From contig CANTUQ010000055.1 in NCBI GenBank assembly GCA_947683425.1, positions 4,824,001 to 4,888,000 of the forward strand: a stretch of 64,000 nucleotides of DNA, written 5' to 3'. The stretch is from Excoecaria cochinchinensis. Its lineage: Eukaryota; Streptophyta; Magnoliopsida; Malpighiales; Euphorbiaceae. Every line of letters begins with the position of its first letter. The stretch's first letter is position 1. The position numbers and the translations under genes are program-made. Below the pieces are notes generated by a model. That model was not told the DNA's origin, did not search any database, and saw only the letters and a program-made list of their open reading frames with translations. This document shows positions 8,501-19,192 of the stretch, piece by piece.

Positions 8501-10206
8501 ACCACAAAAGTTTGAAGTATTTTCTGACTCAGAAGGAATTGAATATGAGGCAACGTCGTTGGCTTGAGCTGTTTAAGGACTACGATTGCATTGTGGATTA
8601 CCATCCGGGTAAGGCCAATGTAGTCGCGGATGCATTGAGTAGGAAGTCAGTTTCTGCCTTGTTTTTGAGAAGGTTTAGATGGAGGTTTGGTTCAGATGGG
8701 GCTTTGATAGCTCAGTTGAGGGTCAAGCCTACTTTGAGACAGCAGATGGTAGATGCTCAGAAAGTTGATGAGAAACTTCAGCGGATTGTGCAAGAAGTCA
8801 GTTCGGGTAAACAGTCAGAGTTTTCGGTTCAGGATGGGGTTCTTCTGTTTGGAAACCGTTTGTGTGTACCGAATAGTGCTGAGTTGAGAAGACAGATTTT
8901 GGAGGAGGCACATAGTTCAGTTTTCACCATGCATCCTGGCAGTGTAAAGATGTACCGGGATTTGAAGCAGTTCTTTTGGTGGTCTGGTATGAAGAGGGAC
9001 ATAGTGGACTTTGTATCCAAGTGCCTGACTTGTCAGCAAGTCAAGGCTGAGCACCAGGTTCCTTCTGGATTGCTCACGCCTTTGTCTGTTCCCGAGTGGA
9101 AGTGGGATGACATCGCCATGGATTTTGTCTCCGGATTACCTTTGTCTCAGAGGAAGCATGATTCTGTTTGGGTGATTGTGGATCGACTCACGAAGTCTGC
9201 CTACTTTTTGCCAGTTAGAATGGATTATTCGATGAGTAGATTGGCCAGTTTGTATGTAGATGAGATAGTGCGATTGCATGGGGTACCTCTATCCATAGTT
9301 TCTGATAGGGACCCAAGGTTCACATCTAAGTTCTGGAAAGAGTTGCAACGGGCTTTGGGTACCAAGTTAAAGTTCAGTACAGCATTTCATCCGCAGACAG
9401 ATGGTCAGTCCGAGCGTGTGATTCAGATCTTAGAGGATATGATGAGGGCTTGTGTTTTGGACTTTCCGGGTAGCTGGGACAAGTACGTACCATTGATGGA
9501 ATTTGCCTACAACAACAGTTTCCAGTCAAGTATTAGTATGTCTCCTTATGAGGCTCTGTATGGACGTCAGTGTAGGACTCCTGTTTGTTGGACAGAGTTG
9601 TCTGAGAGGTCAGTGATTGGGCCAGATCTGGTTAGAGATACCGAGGAAAAGATTAGAGTTGTGCAGCGGAATCTGAAAGTGGCCAAGGATCGACAGAAGT
9701 CTTATGCCAACCTGAAGAGAAAGGATGTACAGTTTGAAGTTGGGGACAAGGTTTTTCTTAAAGTGTCTCCTTGGAGAAAAGTGCTTCGATTTGGAAAGAA
9801 AAGGAAACTTAGTCCTCGCTTTATTGGTCCGTATGAGGTGTTAGCAAGAGTGGGTCCAGTGGCGTACAGACTAGCTTTGCCGATGGAATTGTCAAAGCTT
9901 CATGATGTGTTCCACGTTTCGATGCTCCGTCGGTATAGATCGGATCCTTCCCATGTTTTGTCAATTCAATAGGTTCAAGTGCAGTCAGATTTTTCCTACG
10001 ACGAGGAGCCTAGAGCTATCCTAGAGCGGGAGGTTAGACAGCTGAGAAATAAGCAGATTCCTTTGGTCAAGGTTTTGTGGAATCACCACGGGGTTGAGGA
10101 AGCAACTTGGCAACCGGAGGAGTCGATGAGACTGCAGTATCCGCAATTGTTCTATTCAGGTGAGAATTTCGAGTACGAAATTCTTGTTAGTAGGGGAGAG
10201 TTGTAA
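5596..10206 (+). pseudogene. Gag-Pol polyprotein of A (two in-frame stops)
   Basis: One continuous frame of 1,536 codons before the terminal stop, broken by TAG at 8350-8352 and 9970-9972. Gag domain at about residues 77-195; zinc-knuckle region 306-337 with CFRCGSIEHRVAYC (CCHC); an Arg-Gly-rich linker; protease with IDPGST (Asp 424) and ILGMDWL (495-500). The reverse transcriptase has the catalytic Asp 696 in KIDLRSGYYQ and FIDD (Asp 760/761). RNase H starts at YSDASG (905-910). After the first stop come the rest of RNase H (ADALSR), integrase with the HHCC finger (8915-9035) and the DD-E residues (MDFVSG, VSDRDPRF, QSERVIQILED). The C-terminus is a chromodomain-like tail (KQIPLVKVLW, VEEATW), which in this family is thought to guide integration to chromatin. 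The start ATG is 103 nt after the primer site. The final TAA overlaps the first bases of the 3' LTR. All catalytic residues are present, so decay is very recent. Confidence 0.95.
10189..10201 (+). other. Polypurine tract of A
   Basis: A purine-rich AGTAGGGGAGAGT directly precedes the 3' LTR start at 10202, the usual place for plus-strand DNA priming. Confidence 0.85.
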
Positions 10207-12725
10207 CACCCCGTTTGCCCCCTAGTTGAATGAGCTATTTTGTATGTGTGTGCATTTGCATAATTTTTGTATAATAAGGGCATTTTGGTAATTTCTGCAT
10301 GTTTTAAGAGCTTTGTTAGCATGTGAGTGCATGTATGGTGCTATGGTGTGTATTAGTTGGGTTAGTTTTGGGTGTGTGTAAATGCACCATTGTAGTGTGT
10401 GTGTTCATGAGAGTTTCATTGTGTGTGTTGTGCATACAAGTGTAGGGTATGCTTTAGTTGAGAGGATCTTGTGTATGTGTGATATAGGCATGTAGGGTGT
10501 GAGTGGCCAAATCCCACTAATAAGCACTTGACACTTGTCTAGGGTTAAGAAAAGAAAAGGAAAAGAAAGAAAGAGGGGAATTCAGATTTTGCTCTTTGGT
10601 GTTTCCCGTTCCTCACGCCGCCCCTTCTTCTTTTCTTCTTCTTTCCTTCTTCTCTTGGACTTTGGTTGAGATTCAAGGTTTGCTAGTGGGGTTTGATCAT
10701 CTCTTAGTGTTCATTGGTAAGTTATATGCATCCATTTTGCCTTTGTTTAAGTTTTTCCATCTTCTTCTCTTTCTTATTTTCGGATTGGGTTTGAAGATTG
10801 GATTTTGGTTTTGTTTGCTTGTTCTTGGTTGGGTTTCTAGTTGAGCCTCCCCGGGATCCTAAAGGCAAGGAAGTTGCGGGATCAAGTGGAACTAAACACT
10901 AGGAGCTAAGGATTTTGAGGTTTGGGAATTTCTTCCTTTTTATGTGCAAATGTTCATGTGTGTGTTCTTGATGGGTTCATGGAATTAGGTTGTTAGATGT
11001 CCTTTATTTTGATGTTTATGATATGGGTATTTGCTTTGAAGTGTGATTCTTGCAAAAGTATGATTTAATTAAGGAATTTTAGAGTTGATGTGGTTTAATG
11101 CATAAATGGGGTTTTTGATTGATTCATGAAATTGAATGTGTAAATTAATGGATTGGATGAATTATATTGTGAATAATTATTGTATTATGGTTGTGGATGT
11201 TATTGGATGGCTGGAATTGAGGTAAGAGACCTTTGATTGAGTTTTGTGTGGTTTGGAGAGGAAATGGAAGAGGAAAATCTGCAGAATTTCTGCAGATTTT
11301 CAAAGTCCCGACGCTGTCGCGATCGCGACAACTGTCGCGATCGCGACAGAGAGCGGTTGTGGGAGCTTCGCTGTCGCGAGCACGCGACATCCGCCGCGAG
11401 CCCGCGACAGCCGAAGTGTTGTATACCCTCTGTCGCGAGCGCGACAACCGTCGCGATCGCAACAGAGAGTATTGTCGCCAAGTACTATCGCGAGCACGCG
11501 ATCCGTCGCGAGATCGCGATAGCACCTTTGGTCCTCTGTCGCGATCGCGACACCTGTCGCGAGCGCGACAGAGCCTGGCCTTCCGTCCTCCTCGCGGTCG
11601 CGAAATCCGTCGCGCGCGCGCAGCGAAGAGACTTTGGTCTCTGTCGCGAGCGCGACAGTCCCTTGTATGCTAAATGAGTTTTCTTTCTTCGCGTGTTCCT
11701 TGAACTTCAGTTTACTTTAGCAGTTATGAGATTTATGCTTGGTATTCTATAAATGATATGCAAGTGTAACCATGATATGATTATGCTCATTTGATGATGA
11801 TGATTTTGGAAACTGTGAAATGGTTTGAATGGTATATATATATAACCTGCTAGAGTCTAGTCAGTGGATAGTTAGGCATGCCTAATAGAGTCTTTGCTGC
11901 AGCTTCTGTATTTCCGTTTGGACCCCGATCAGGTCCCCTTTTCGTTCCTCGCGAACTTCTGTATTGTGTTTGGATCTTGTTTAAGGTCCTTCTGGAAATG
12001 GTTATGACTGAAAAGTTAAAATGGTTTTTCGTATTCGATTGGTACTCGTAAAGTACTTTCTGTTCACTCGTTATCCACTATCTTGAGTCAGCAGGTGTTT
12101 CAATGCTTAAAGTACTTGTATGAATTGTTATATGAGCAAATACATGTTTTATCCTTATGGATGCAATGATGAAAAGTACAATCTGTAAAGATAATGCGAT
12201 TATTGATATGAATCTTATGGTGAATGGCTATATGTACTTACGCATGTGAATTGCCTTGACGACCGTTGTGAATGGTTGTCTTTATGCTATGTGTGTTTTC
12301 CCCACTAAGCGTTTATCGCTTAGCACGGTGTGTTTACCCGTGCAGGTGCGGAAGGAGTTGATTTTGGGAGAGTCGTCGCCATCAAAGCCAACACAGCAGG
12401 GTCTTAGTGTAGGGCTTATTTTTTTTTGTAGCTTATGATTCTTTTTGTATAGAACTCTCATATGATTTTGTATTAGCTTCCGCTTTTGTATTTGAAATTT
12501 TGGGATATGTAATTATCTTTTGTATCTCTAAGTTGATCAGAACAGTAATGTAATGCTTCTATTATATTAATGCATGATCAGCTTCTTTGAATGGTCGTGT
12601 AAAGTTTTAAATTACCCTGTATTGTTGTATGTATATTTCTGTATCTATGTGGTGGCACCTTTACTCCTACGGCATCTTACTCCATATCGGATGGGATCGC
12701 CTACGTATGGGTAAGGGGTGTTACA
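10202..12725 (+). repeat. Second (3') LTR of A
   Basis: A 2524-bp LTR near-identical to 2935-5475. It lacks one 18-bp palindrome unit present at the end of the array in the 5' copy and has one extra T near 12425. TATA at 11832-11845, multibranch region at 11863-12079, hairpin at 12305-12323. It is followed by another primer-binding site, so it also served as the left LTR of a second, now truncated, unit. Confidence 0.94.
11312..11660 (+). repeat. TCGCGA palindrome array in second LTR of A
   Basis: Same blocks as 4045-4412, minus one 18-bp unit (GCATCGCGAGCGCGACAG) in the last block, which here ends at about 11658. Confidence 0.92.
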
Positions 12726-12730
12726 AGTTG

Positions 12731-12743
12731 TGGTATCAGAGCC
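12731..12743 (+). other. Second primer-binding site in composite A
   Basis: TGGTATCAGAGCC again lies 5 nt after an LTR end (12725). It is evidence that the sequence to the right is the 5' internal part of a second unit and not flanking DNA. Confidence 0.92.
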
Positions 12744-12845
12744 CCGGTTTAGGCGTTTCTGGGTGATTGTTTATATGATGCTATGTGTGTATATGTCTAT
12801 GTTTAGGGCTGTGTCGGCTGATGTGGTTGTCCTCTTACTTGTTAG

Positions 12846-13256
12846 ATGAATTCTGATTCTGCTCACGGTGCGCTCGAGGAGTCCGCTGAAAGTGTGAACC
12901 CTCCAGCGGTAGATCCGTCTGTCTCTGTTTCGGTGTCGGCTCAACGTGCTAGGGTCCAGCCTGAGGCCGCTGCCATGCCTTTTGAGGCAATGCTTAGATT
13001 GCATCAAGACATGGCTCGGGTTTTGGAAAGAGTGACTGCCCTGAAAGCTCCGATAGAGAGTCTAAGAAGAGCGGGTGTCGAGGATTTTTATGGGACCGGA
13101 CTTGATGAATCTGAGTTAGCCGAGAAGTGGCTTGATAAAGTTAAGAGAGCTTTGAAGGAAGTCAGGTGTCCTCCTGATCAACAAGCTTTTGTATTTGAAA
13201 TTTTGGGATATGTAATTATCTTTTGTATCTCTAAGTTGATCAGAACAGTAATGTAA
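12846..13256 (+). pseudogene. Truncated gag of the second unit, fused to LTR sequence
   Basis: The first 113 codons match the start of the polyprotein at 5596 with only a few changes (for example Pro to Leu at about residue 67). They stop inside the Gag domain after CPPDQQA. At 13185-13186 the sequence switches to the tail of an LTR, giving a chance 136-residue open frame with a meaningless C-terminus (VFEILGYVIIFCIS). No zinc knuckle or pol remains. Confidence 0.9.
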
Positions 13257-13428
13257 TGCTTCTATTATATTAATGCATGATCAACTTCTTTGAATGGTCG
13301 TGTAAAGTTTTAAATTACCCTGTATTGTTGTATGTATATTTCTGTATCTGTGTGGTGGCACCTTTACTCCTACGGCATCTTACTCCATATCGGATGGGAT
13401 CGCCTACGTATGGGTAAGGGGTGTTACA
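13187..13428 (+). repeat. LTR tail closing composite A
   Basis: Matches the last 242 bp of the A LTR (about 12484-12725), ending GGGGTGTTACA at 13428. It is joined directly to truncated gag and followed by the GTGGT duplication (13429-13433). Confidence 0.92.
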
Positions 13429-13433
13429 GTGGT

Positions 13434-14617
13434 AACCAGATTGGTTGCCACCGTGACATATCCAAACTCACGGCATATTGCATCTTTTTCGTGCCTCACG
13501 GTGGTAACCAAACTGGTTGCCACCGTGACCCATGCCCAGATGCGATTCCTAATGGCTAATTCCAGATCATTCAAGCCAAAAATCCCAAAACTCTCACTTC
13601 AAACAACATATCCACAATCCAATAATAATATGAAACCAAAACAAACATCAATAATTCATGCCATAAACAAATCCTGCTCATAGATTCAACAAACAACATC
13701 CAATTTCATCACTATTCACACCACATTTCTATCAATCTCATAAATGGTTCAAAACTCGCAATCAAGGTTTAATAGACAAAGAGAACCAAAACCCATAACA
13801 TAATAACTAACAAAAGCATCAAGAACATCAAAATTTCCAGAATTTATTCAATTACAAGCATGCCAACTATACATATAACACAAAATTCCCAAAACTTGAA
13901 ATCCTTAGGTCCTATTCACTTAGTTCCACTTCCTGATGCCTTCTCCTTGCCCTTAGGCTAACGGGAGGCTCAACTAAGCATCAAACCAACAAAACAGACA
14001 AACACAAAACCCAAACTTCAAACCCAAAACCAGAAAGTAGGAAGAAGAAGAGAAGATGAAGAACCAAAAGAATAAAAGAAGAACAAATGCAGTAGATTTA
14101 CCTCTAAAATGCTAAGCAATGATCAATTCCAACCAACTAAGCCTTGATTCTAAGCTAGGCTTCCTAGAGGAAGAGAAAAGGAGGAAGAAGAGAGTGAGGG
14201 GAAAGGGAAACGGGAATGAAGGCAGCCACCGTCCCCCCTCTCTTCTCTTTTCTTTTTCTTTTCCTTTTCCTAACCCTAGACAAGTGTCCACTCCCTAGTG
14301 GTGGAAATCAATCACACACACCAACCAACAATGCACCACACATACACTAAGTCATCCCAAAAGATAGCACCCTACAAGTGTGTGAGCACACACACACACA
14401 AGCATAGCCCCAAAGCACACTCTACAAACATATGCTCATGCACACATAATTACAGCCCAACTAATTCACACCCTAACACCACACATGCACCCACATGCTA
14501 ACAAAACTTCTTAAATTATGAATTTTTACCCAAAATGCCCTTTACACATGCCTAAACTCACACAATACACATGCACAAACATGGCTCATTCTACTAGGGG
14601 GCAAACGGGGTGTGACA
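13434..14617 (-). repeat. 5' LTR of element I, 5' half (U3 side)
   Basis: Continues the LTR interrupted at 2934: the last dyads of the palindrome array (to about 13531), then AT-rich sequence, the purine motif on the minus strand (about 13945), GGTAAAT (14096-14102), the pyrimidine-rich patch (about 14230-14270) and the LTR start at 14617 (reverse complement TGTCACACCCCGTTTG). No gene in it. Confidence 0.9.
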
Positions 14618-16309
14618 AAAGGACTCTATTAAGCATGCCTAACTATCCAGTTACTTGACTCTAACAGGTCTTGCATAAACCAAATCATGTTTTGGAGCAC
14701 AACATATAATCCATCATGTATAATTCGCAATATAATAGACATATAAACACATTCATAGAGCATACAGTAAGGATAAACCATGAAAAAGATGTCTGAAATT
14801 CATTTTCGAAAAACTGGATATGCGAGAAAAACAGGACAGGTCAGGGCCTTTGTCGCGCTCGCGACAGAAGAGCCATGGACATGAGTTATGCTGAGGGACA
14901 CGACTCGTGTCAATGGCTTATCCCAGTCGTGCTCCTCAAGCACGACATGCAGAGGAAATGACATGAGCACGTGTCGTACTGAGGGACACGACTCGTGTCC
15001 ATGTTGTTTCTCTTCCGTCATGCTCCACAGCACACCACAGAGGAGGACTCACAACAGCACGATTCATGCTGAGCAAGCACGAGTCGTGCTGATCCTCTCT
15101 ACCTATCGACGTCCAGCTGAGATGTACGACTCGCATGCCAAAGGAGAACGAGTCATGCTTCTCCATCCGAGTCGGACACAGGCAAAGCTATAGTGGGCTT
15201 TTACATGAGAATGTGAAGTTTCTCTCTGCCGTGCTCGCGATAGGGACGAGACTCCCAATTCCAAGCAAAACGCAGAAACCCATAATTTTTCCCCAAATCA
15301 AATCCATTTTGACCCAAAACACTTTGAATCCAATCCTACCTCAATTATGGCCTCCAAAACACCATAACAAACATAAAACAACATATTTCAACAATTAATT
15401 CCCATTAATTCATCAATTTAAAATCACAATCTCAAAGATCACAAAACCTGGAAATTTTGCAGCAAAACTCATTCAATCCTCACAATCACTTTAATAAATT
15501 CAAACTTATGCATAATCATTTATCACAACCAAAAACCCATAACATGCATGCCAATATAGGTCCATTTACACAACCAAAATTCCAGAAATTCATGCACATA
15601 CACATTTGAACATATGGACATCAAAACAACAGAAATTCCCAAACCTTATCTCCTTAGCTCCAAATCTAATTAGTTCCACTAGTACCAGCCTTCTCCTTGC
15701 CTTTCGGGTCACGAGGATGCTCAACTAACAAAAAAACCAACAATAAAACGCAAAATACAAACCCTAGATTAAAACCCTAAACCCAGAAAATGAAAAAGAA
15801 GATGAACAAGGAAGAATAAGATGAAGAATGCAGAAAACTTACCAAAAGAGACACAAGGAGATTACTAATTCCCACTAGCATCCCTTGAATCCAAGCTAGG
15901 GTTCTCAAGGGAAGAGAAAAGGAAGAAGAAGAGAGTGAAGGGAAGGGAAAATGTGAAAATGAGGATAGCTATCTGCCCTTTCCCCTTTTCTCTTTCTTTT
16001 TCTTTTTCTTTTCCTAACCCTAGACAAGTGTCACTTCCCTATTAGTGGGATTTGGTCACTCACACACAAAACTCATGCATCACACACACACAATGCCATC
16101 CCAACTTATATACACCCTACTATGATATGCTCATGCACACCCAAACATAACCCAATTACTCACATCCTACTTTCATACATGCACCCTCATACTAATAAAA
16201 CCCACAAACATGCATTTTTACCCAGAATGCCCTTATCATACACCAAAATACATACAATGCATGCACACACAGATGACTCATTCTACTAGGGGGAAAACGG
16301 GGTGTGACA
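14618..16309 (-). repeat. LTR J: partial chromovirus LTR cut by element I
   Basis: It begins in the middle of an LTR (AGCATGCCT and TATCCA of the multibranch region at 14630-14650) and ends at 16309 with the reverse complement of TGTCACACCCCG. The R/U5 part and the rest of the element lie beyond element I, off the left edge. It contains a CACGACTCGTG palindrome array, GGTAAGT (15837-15843) and a pyrimidine-rich patch (about 15970-16015). It inserted into the env-region ORF of Athila; the matching target duplication is outside the window. Confidence 0.85.
14850..15245 (-). repeat. CACGACTCGTG palindrome array in LTR J
   Basis: Repeated imperfect palindromes such as GACACGACTCGTGTC (about 14898 and 14986) and AGCACGAGTCGTGCT (about 15076), often in pairs about 20 bp apart. 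One TCGCGCTCGCGA element sits at the left edge (about 14853). The array starts 1.06 kb from the LTR 5' end, the same offset as the unrelated arrays of the other LTRs. Confidence 0.85.
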
Positions 16310-17190
16310 ATACCCATGAGCTTCTGTCTCATCATCTGCCACCACCTTCATATTCTTCAACATTTTTCTATCAATTAAGGCAATGGATGGTAGTGGTCAA
16401 GGCCTTCTCAATGGGTGATGTACACCCTTTGCAATGACTTTTACCCAACCACCAAGGGATATTTTCTTCACCTTCTTGGAGTTCCACTACAACTCGTTGA
16501 ACTTATACCATAAATACAGGGTGCCATTAATTCTGAATCCTCTCACCATGCATGCCAAAAAGAGCGCATCAGGCAAGTTTACTTGCCCCACAGAATCCAC
16601 ATGGCTCAACAAGGACATAGAAAAAAATATGTGGATGATCCGCAGGGCATGACCATTCAAGTGGTGCACCTTCGTCTTCCCCGATACGTAGGTGGTGGCT
16701 ATTAGTATTTCTCTGATCAATGCCCATGCATTATCCTTATCATAGCCGTTGAAGCAATCCGGCATAAGGGGAGGAAAACCGAAAAGCTCCGAAAACCTCA
16801 CAAAAGACATCTCGTACGATGTGTCATCCAAGTAGAACGAGACAACTCCGGGATCTGTGGCCGGATTTTTACCAATTTTGCAACTCACAATAGCCACAAA
16901 ATCCCTCGTCAAATTCGGATACACCTTGTCATTGTGTGCAAATAGCGGCTCCCAATAAATGTTAGCGATGAGGTGCTGGACTTTGTCTCTAATCCCCAAT
17001 TTTTGAAGCAAGTCCATGTCTAAGTTGCTTATCGAAATATACTTACATTTGCTAAAAAGGGTATAGTTCATTTTCAGGTTTTTTGGTACCCAATTTGGGA
17101 CCTTGGAGAAGTTGGCAAAGGGCTAGCTGGATGGTTGGCCGGATGAGCTAGAAGTAATTGTGATTCTCTTGCATTTTGGGGCCACTGCAT
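16310..17190 (-). pseudogene. Athila env-region ORF (ORF1-like), truncated
   Basis: The longest open stretch is 194 codons (17071 to 16487), and the same frame can be followed up to about 17190 through one stop and down to 16310 through two more. Segments such as NIYWEPLFAHNDKVYPNL, MSFVRFSELFGFP and NAWALIREILIATTYV resemble the plant proteins called Arabidopsis retrotransposon ORF-1 or putative plant transposon protein, found downstream of pol in Athila elements. Its role is unknown; it occupies the place of an envelope gene, but I see no signal peptide or membrane segment here. The C-terminal side is cut by LTR J at 16309. The family call rests on recognition of the pattern, not on a search. 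Confidence 0.7.
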
Positions 17191-18052
17191 GAAAAAATAG
17201 CAATTTTCAATAGCACTTCAAGTGCATAAAATAACAATGGCCCTAAATATCAACATTAATTATCAAATTCATTGGAACCAAGCACATTCATTTTCACATG
17301 AGCAAATGATGACAATAATATTCTAAAGAAAGAACAACAATTCACACGATTAAGAATGTTCAATTAATGGCAATGGACAGGATAATCAAGCACAAGAGCA
17401 AATTAAAAATGGGTCTCTTTCTTGCTAGAAAATTGCAAATAATTGGGGAGAAAAGTTCATTGAGGCATTTTTACAAACACTTGGTCTGCATATATTCACT
17501 TCACTTAATTTGAGTTTACAGGCACTAATAGGACTGCCCAAAATAATAAGGAATTCACAATCATGCCAAGTAACTAAAACACATCTCAACAAATCTCAAA
17601 TGCACACCAAATCATTACAAGCATAATGCCCAAATTCATAATGAACTAACCCCATGTTCAACATAGAAGCATAGAACTTTTTGCACTCAATCATTTCAAC
17701 AATGCCATTCGATAAATTAAACATGAACTGATGAACTAAAACAGAAATCATAGAGTATATGGAAAAGAAAGCTCATGTGAAACTGTAATTTCAGCCAAAA
17801 AGAAGGAAAAAGGGAAATCAAGGTATGAACTCATGAGAAAGAAGAAGAGCAAATCAAAAGAAATAAAATAAATGAAGAAGAAGAAGACAGTTAAAAAGTA
17901 CTTACAAGTTGAAGATTTCCGATTGTTATAGCCCAAAAAGAGAAATTAAGCACAAAGATGAAGGGAAGAAAGAAACACATGAACTAGATGTGAAGAGTGC
18001 AGTGAAATGTAAAACATGGAAGCATAAAAATTGGGTTTTTAAAACAGGTATC
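17191..18052 (-). other. Athila spacer, AT-rich, no recognised gene
   Basis: Between the env-region ORF and the palindrome array, AT-rich with many stops in every frame. Purine-rich stretches occur at 17750-17900. Nothing recognisable is coded. Confidence 0.6.
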
Positions 18053-18071
18053 GGGGGGGGGGGGGGGGGGG
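18053..18071 (+). repeat. Run of 19 G
   Basis: An uninterrupted G homopolymer directly before the first dyad of the array. It could form a quadruplex or be a sequencing or assembly error; the length is uncertain in any case. Confidence 0.8.
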
Positions 18072-18072
18072 T

Positions 18073-18614
18073 TCATGGTGACAATGAAATGGTTGCCACC
18101 GTGACATACCAAAAATTTTGATCTAGAATCTAAGCTCTATTTAGGTCATGGTGACAACGAAATTGGTTGCCACCGTGACATACAACATTTTCAAAATAGA
18201 ATGTATCCTTCCGTTGGTCACAGTGACAACAAAATTCATTGCCATCGTGACATATCCCAATTCAAAAATAGAATATAACTCCACCCTTGGTCACAATGAC
18301 AACAAATTTCATTACCACCGTGACATACGTCCTACCTGAATCCAGAATGTAATTTGCCATTTGGTCATGGTGACAACCAATCCATTGCCACCGTTACATA
18401 AATTCTCCCTCAATCCATAATGGAACTGCTCCCATGGTCACGGTGAAAACGAAATCATTGCCACCGTGACATAATTCAAAACACAATCAAAAATGTAATT
18501 CCCAACTGGTCACGGTGACAACGAAATTGGTTGCCACCGTGACAAAACACATACTACAATCTAGTATGCAATTTTCCTTTCGTCACAGTGACAACAAATC
18601 CGTTGCCACCGTGA
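18073..18614. repeat. Eight-unit 73-bp dyad array inside Athila
   Basis: Dyads of about 32 bp (TCACGGTGACAAC ... TTGCCACCGTGA) start at 18073, 18146, 18218, 18291, 18365, 18438, 18510 and 18583, so spacing is 72-74 bp throughout. Spacers of about 40 bp are diverged but keep a weak common core (AGAATGTAA-like), so this is a decayed tandem repeat in which the dyad has been kept better than the rest. It lies between the integrase end and the env-region ORF. Confidence 0.93.
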
Positions 18615-18839
18615 CCTCCTATGGATTTATAAAAAATTTCGGACTTCTCATCATATTTCAGGGCACATAAAACTTGAAGAACTCTCCAATAAGAACATTC
18701 TTAAACTAAGACCATAAATCACAAATATTGACAAAACCAAACACTATTAACAACCAAAGAACGATTAATAACATAAAACAACCAAAGTTGAGAAGTAGTT
18801 TTGTATTTACCAAGTCCGCAGCTGGACTTTTAAGTACCA
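18615..18839. other. Athila spacer without recognised content
   Basis: AT-rich stretch between the dyad array and the integrase end; no long frame, no repeat and no motif seen. Confidence 0.5.
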
Positions 18840-19192
18840 TCAACGGTCCGTGAAGGTGACAAACACTGAAGCAGCATCAAATATCGATTCAAAATATGGC
18901 TTCACATAATGTCCATTTACTTTGAACTCTTTCTCTTCCCTCGGGTGCCTTAATATCACCACTCCAAATTTATCAGCTCCTACAGCTTCAAAGGGCCATT
19001 TCCACCTCAATTTAATTTTTTTGGGAAATAATCACAACCTGCAATCATATAGAAGCACCTTCATCCCGGGCAAAAATTCCTTCTTCATCAATCTTCAATC
19101 ATGCCATTTCTTGGTGTTGTCCTTGTATTTTCTGGAGTGATCGTATGCCCAAAATTTGAGCTCTTCTAGCTAATTCAGCTTTAGAAACCTGC
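18840..19192 (-). pseudogene. Athila integrase C-terminus, fragment
   Basis: Minus-strand reading shows KYKDNTKKWHD, then RWKWPFEAVG, FGVVILRHP and EFKVNGHYVKPYF, the C-terminal domain pattern of Athila/Tat integrases. Stops and at least one frameshift are present. The upstream part is displaced by element B and continues at 48743-48784 and 52735-52828; the junctions carry the duplication CCTGC. Non-functional. Confidence 0.85.

Larger units (their letters stand above)
2935..13428 (+). mobile_element. Composite A: Tekay/Del-type chromovirus with a truncated second unit
   Basis: The order is LTR (2935-5475), gag-pol (5596-10206), LTR (10202-12725), second primer site and truncated gag (12731-13186), then the last 242 bp of a third LTR (13187-13428). 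The whole is flanked by the 5-bp duplication GTGGT. The simplest reading is a tandem LTR-internal-LTR-internal-LTR formed by unequal recombination, followed by a deletion from the second gag into the third LTR with 2 bp (GC) of shared sequence at the junction near 13185-13186. The copies are near-identical, so all of this is recent. The target was a palindrome dyad in the LTR of element I. Confidence 0.93.
1..14617 (-). mobile_element. Element I: Tekay/Del-type chromovirus, 5' part only, split by element A
   Basis: Minus-strand element whose protease-gag part occupies 1-1570 and whose 5' LTR occupies 1590-2934 and 13434-14617; the LTR is interrupted by composite A. The remainder (reverse transcriptase onward and the 3' LTR) lies to the left of the window. 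The right edge ends in GGGGTGTGACA, the reverse complement of an LTR start, and adjoins a different LTR (J), so I inserted into J. The joined LTR would be about 2.53 kb, close to the LTR length of A. The protein is clearly related to that of A but not the same copy. Confidence 0.88.

Noticed and set aside
12846..13256. Independent 136-residue gene
   Set aside because: It is truncated gag fused by deletion to LTR sequence; the C-terminal third is read from non-coding LTR DNA.
2935..13428. Assembly duplication of element A instead of a real tandem
   Set aside because: The copies differ by several substitutions, an 18-bp indel and a unique gag-LTR junction, and the whole has one matching target duplication; a false duplication would not explain these. 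Long reads would settle it.
18073..18614. CRISPR-like array (conserved dyad repeats with spacers of constant length)
   Set aside because: The spacers share a weak common core, the repeats are much diverged, the setting is a plant Athila retrotransposon, the same motif lies in several LTRs, and no cas-like gene is present.
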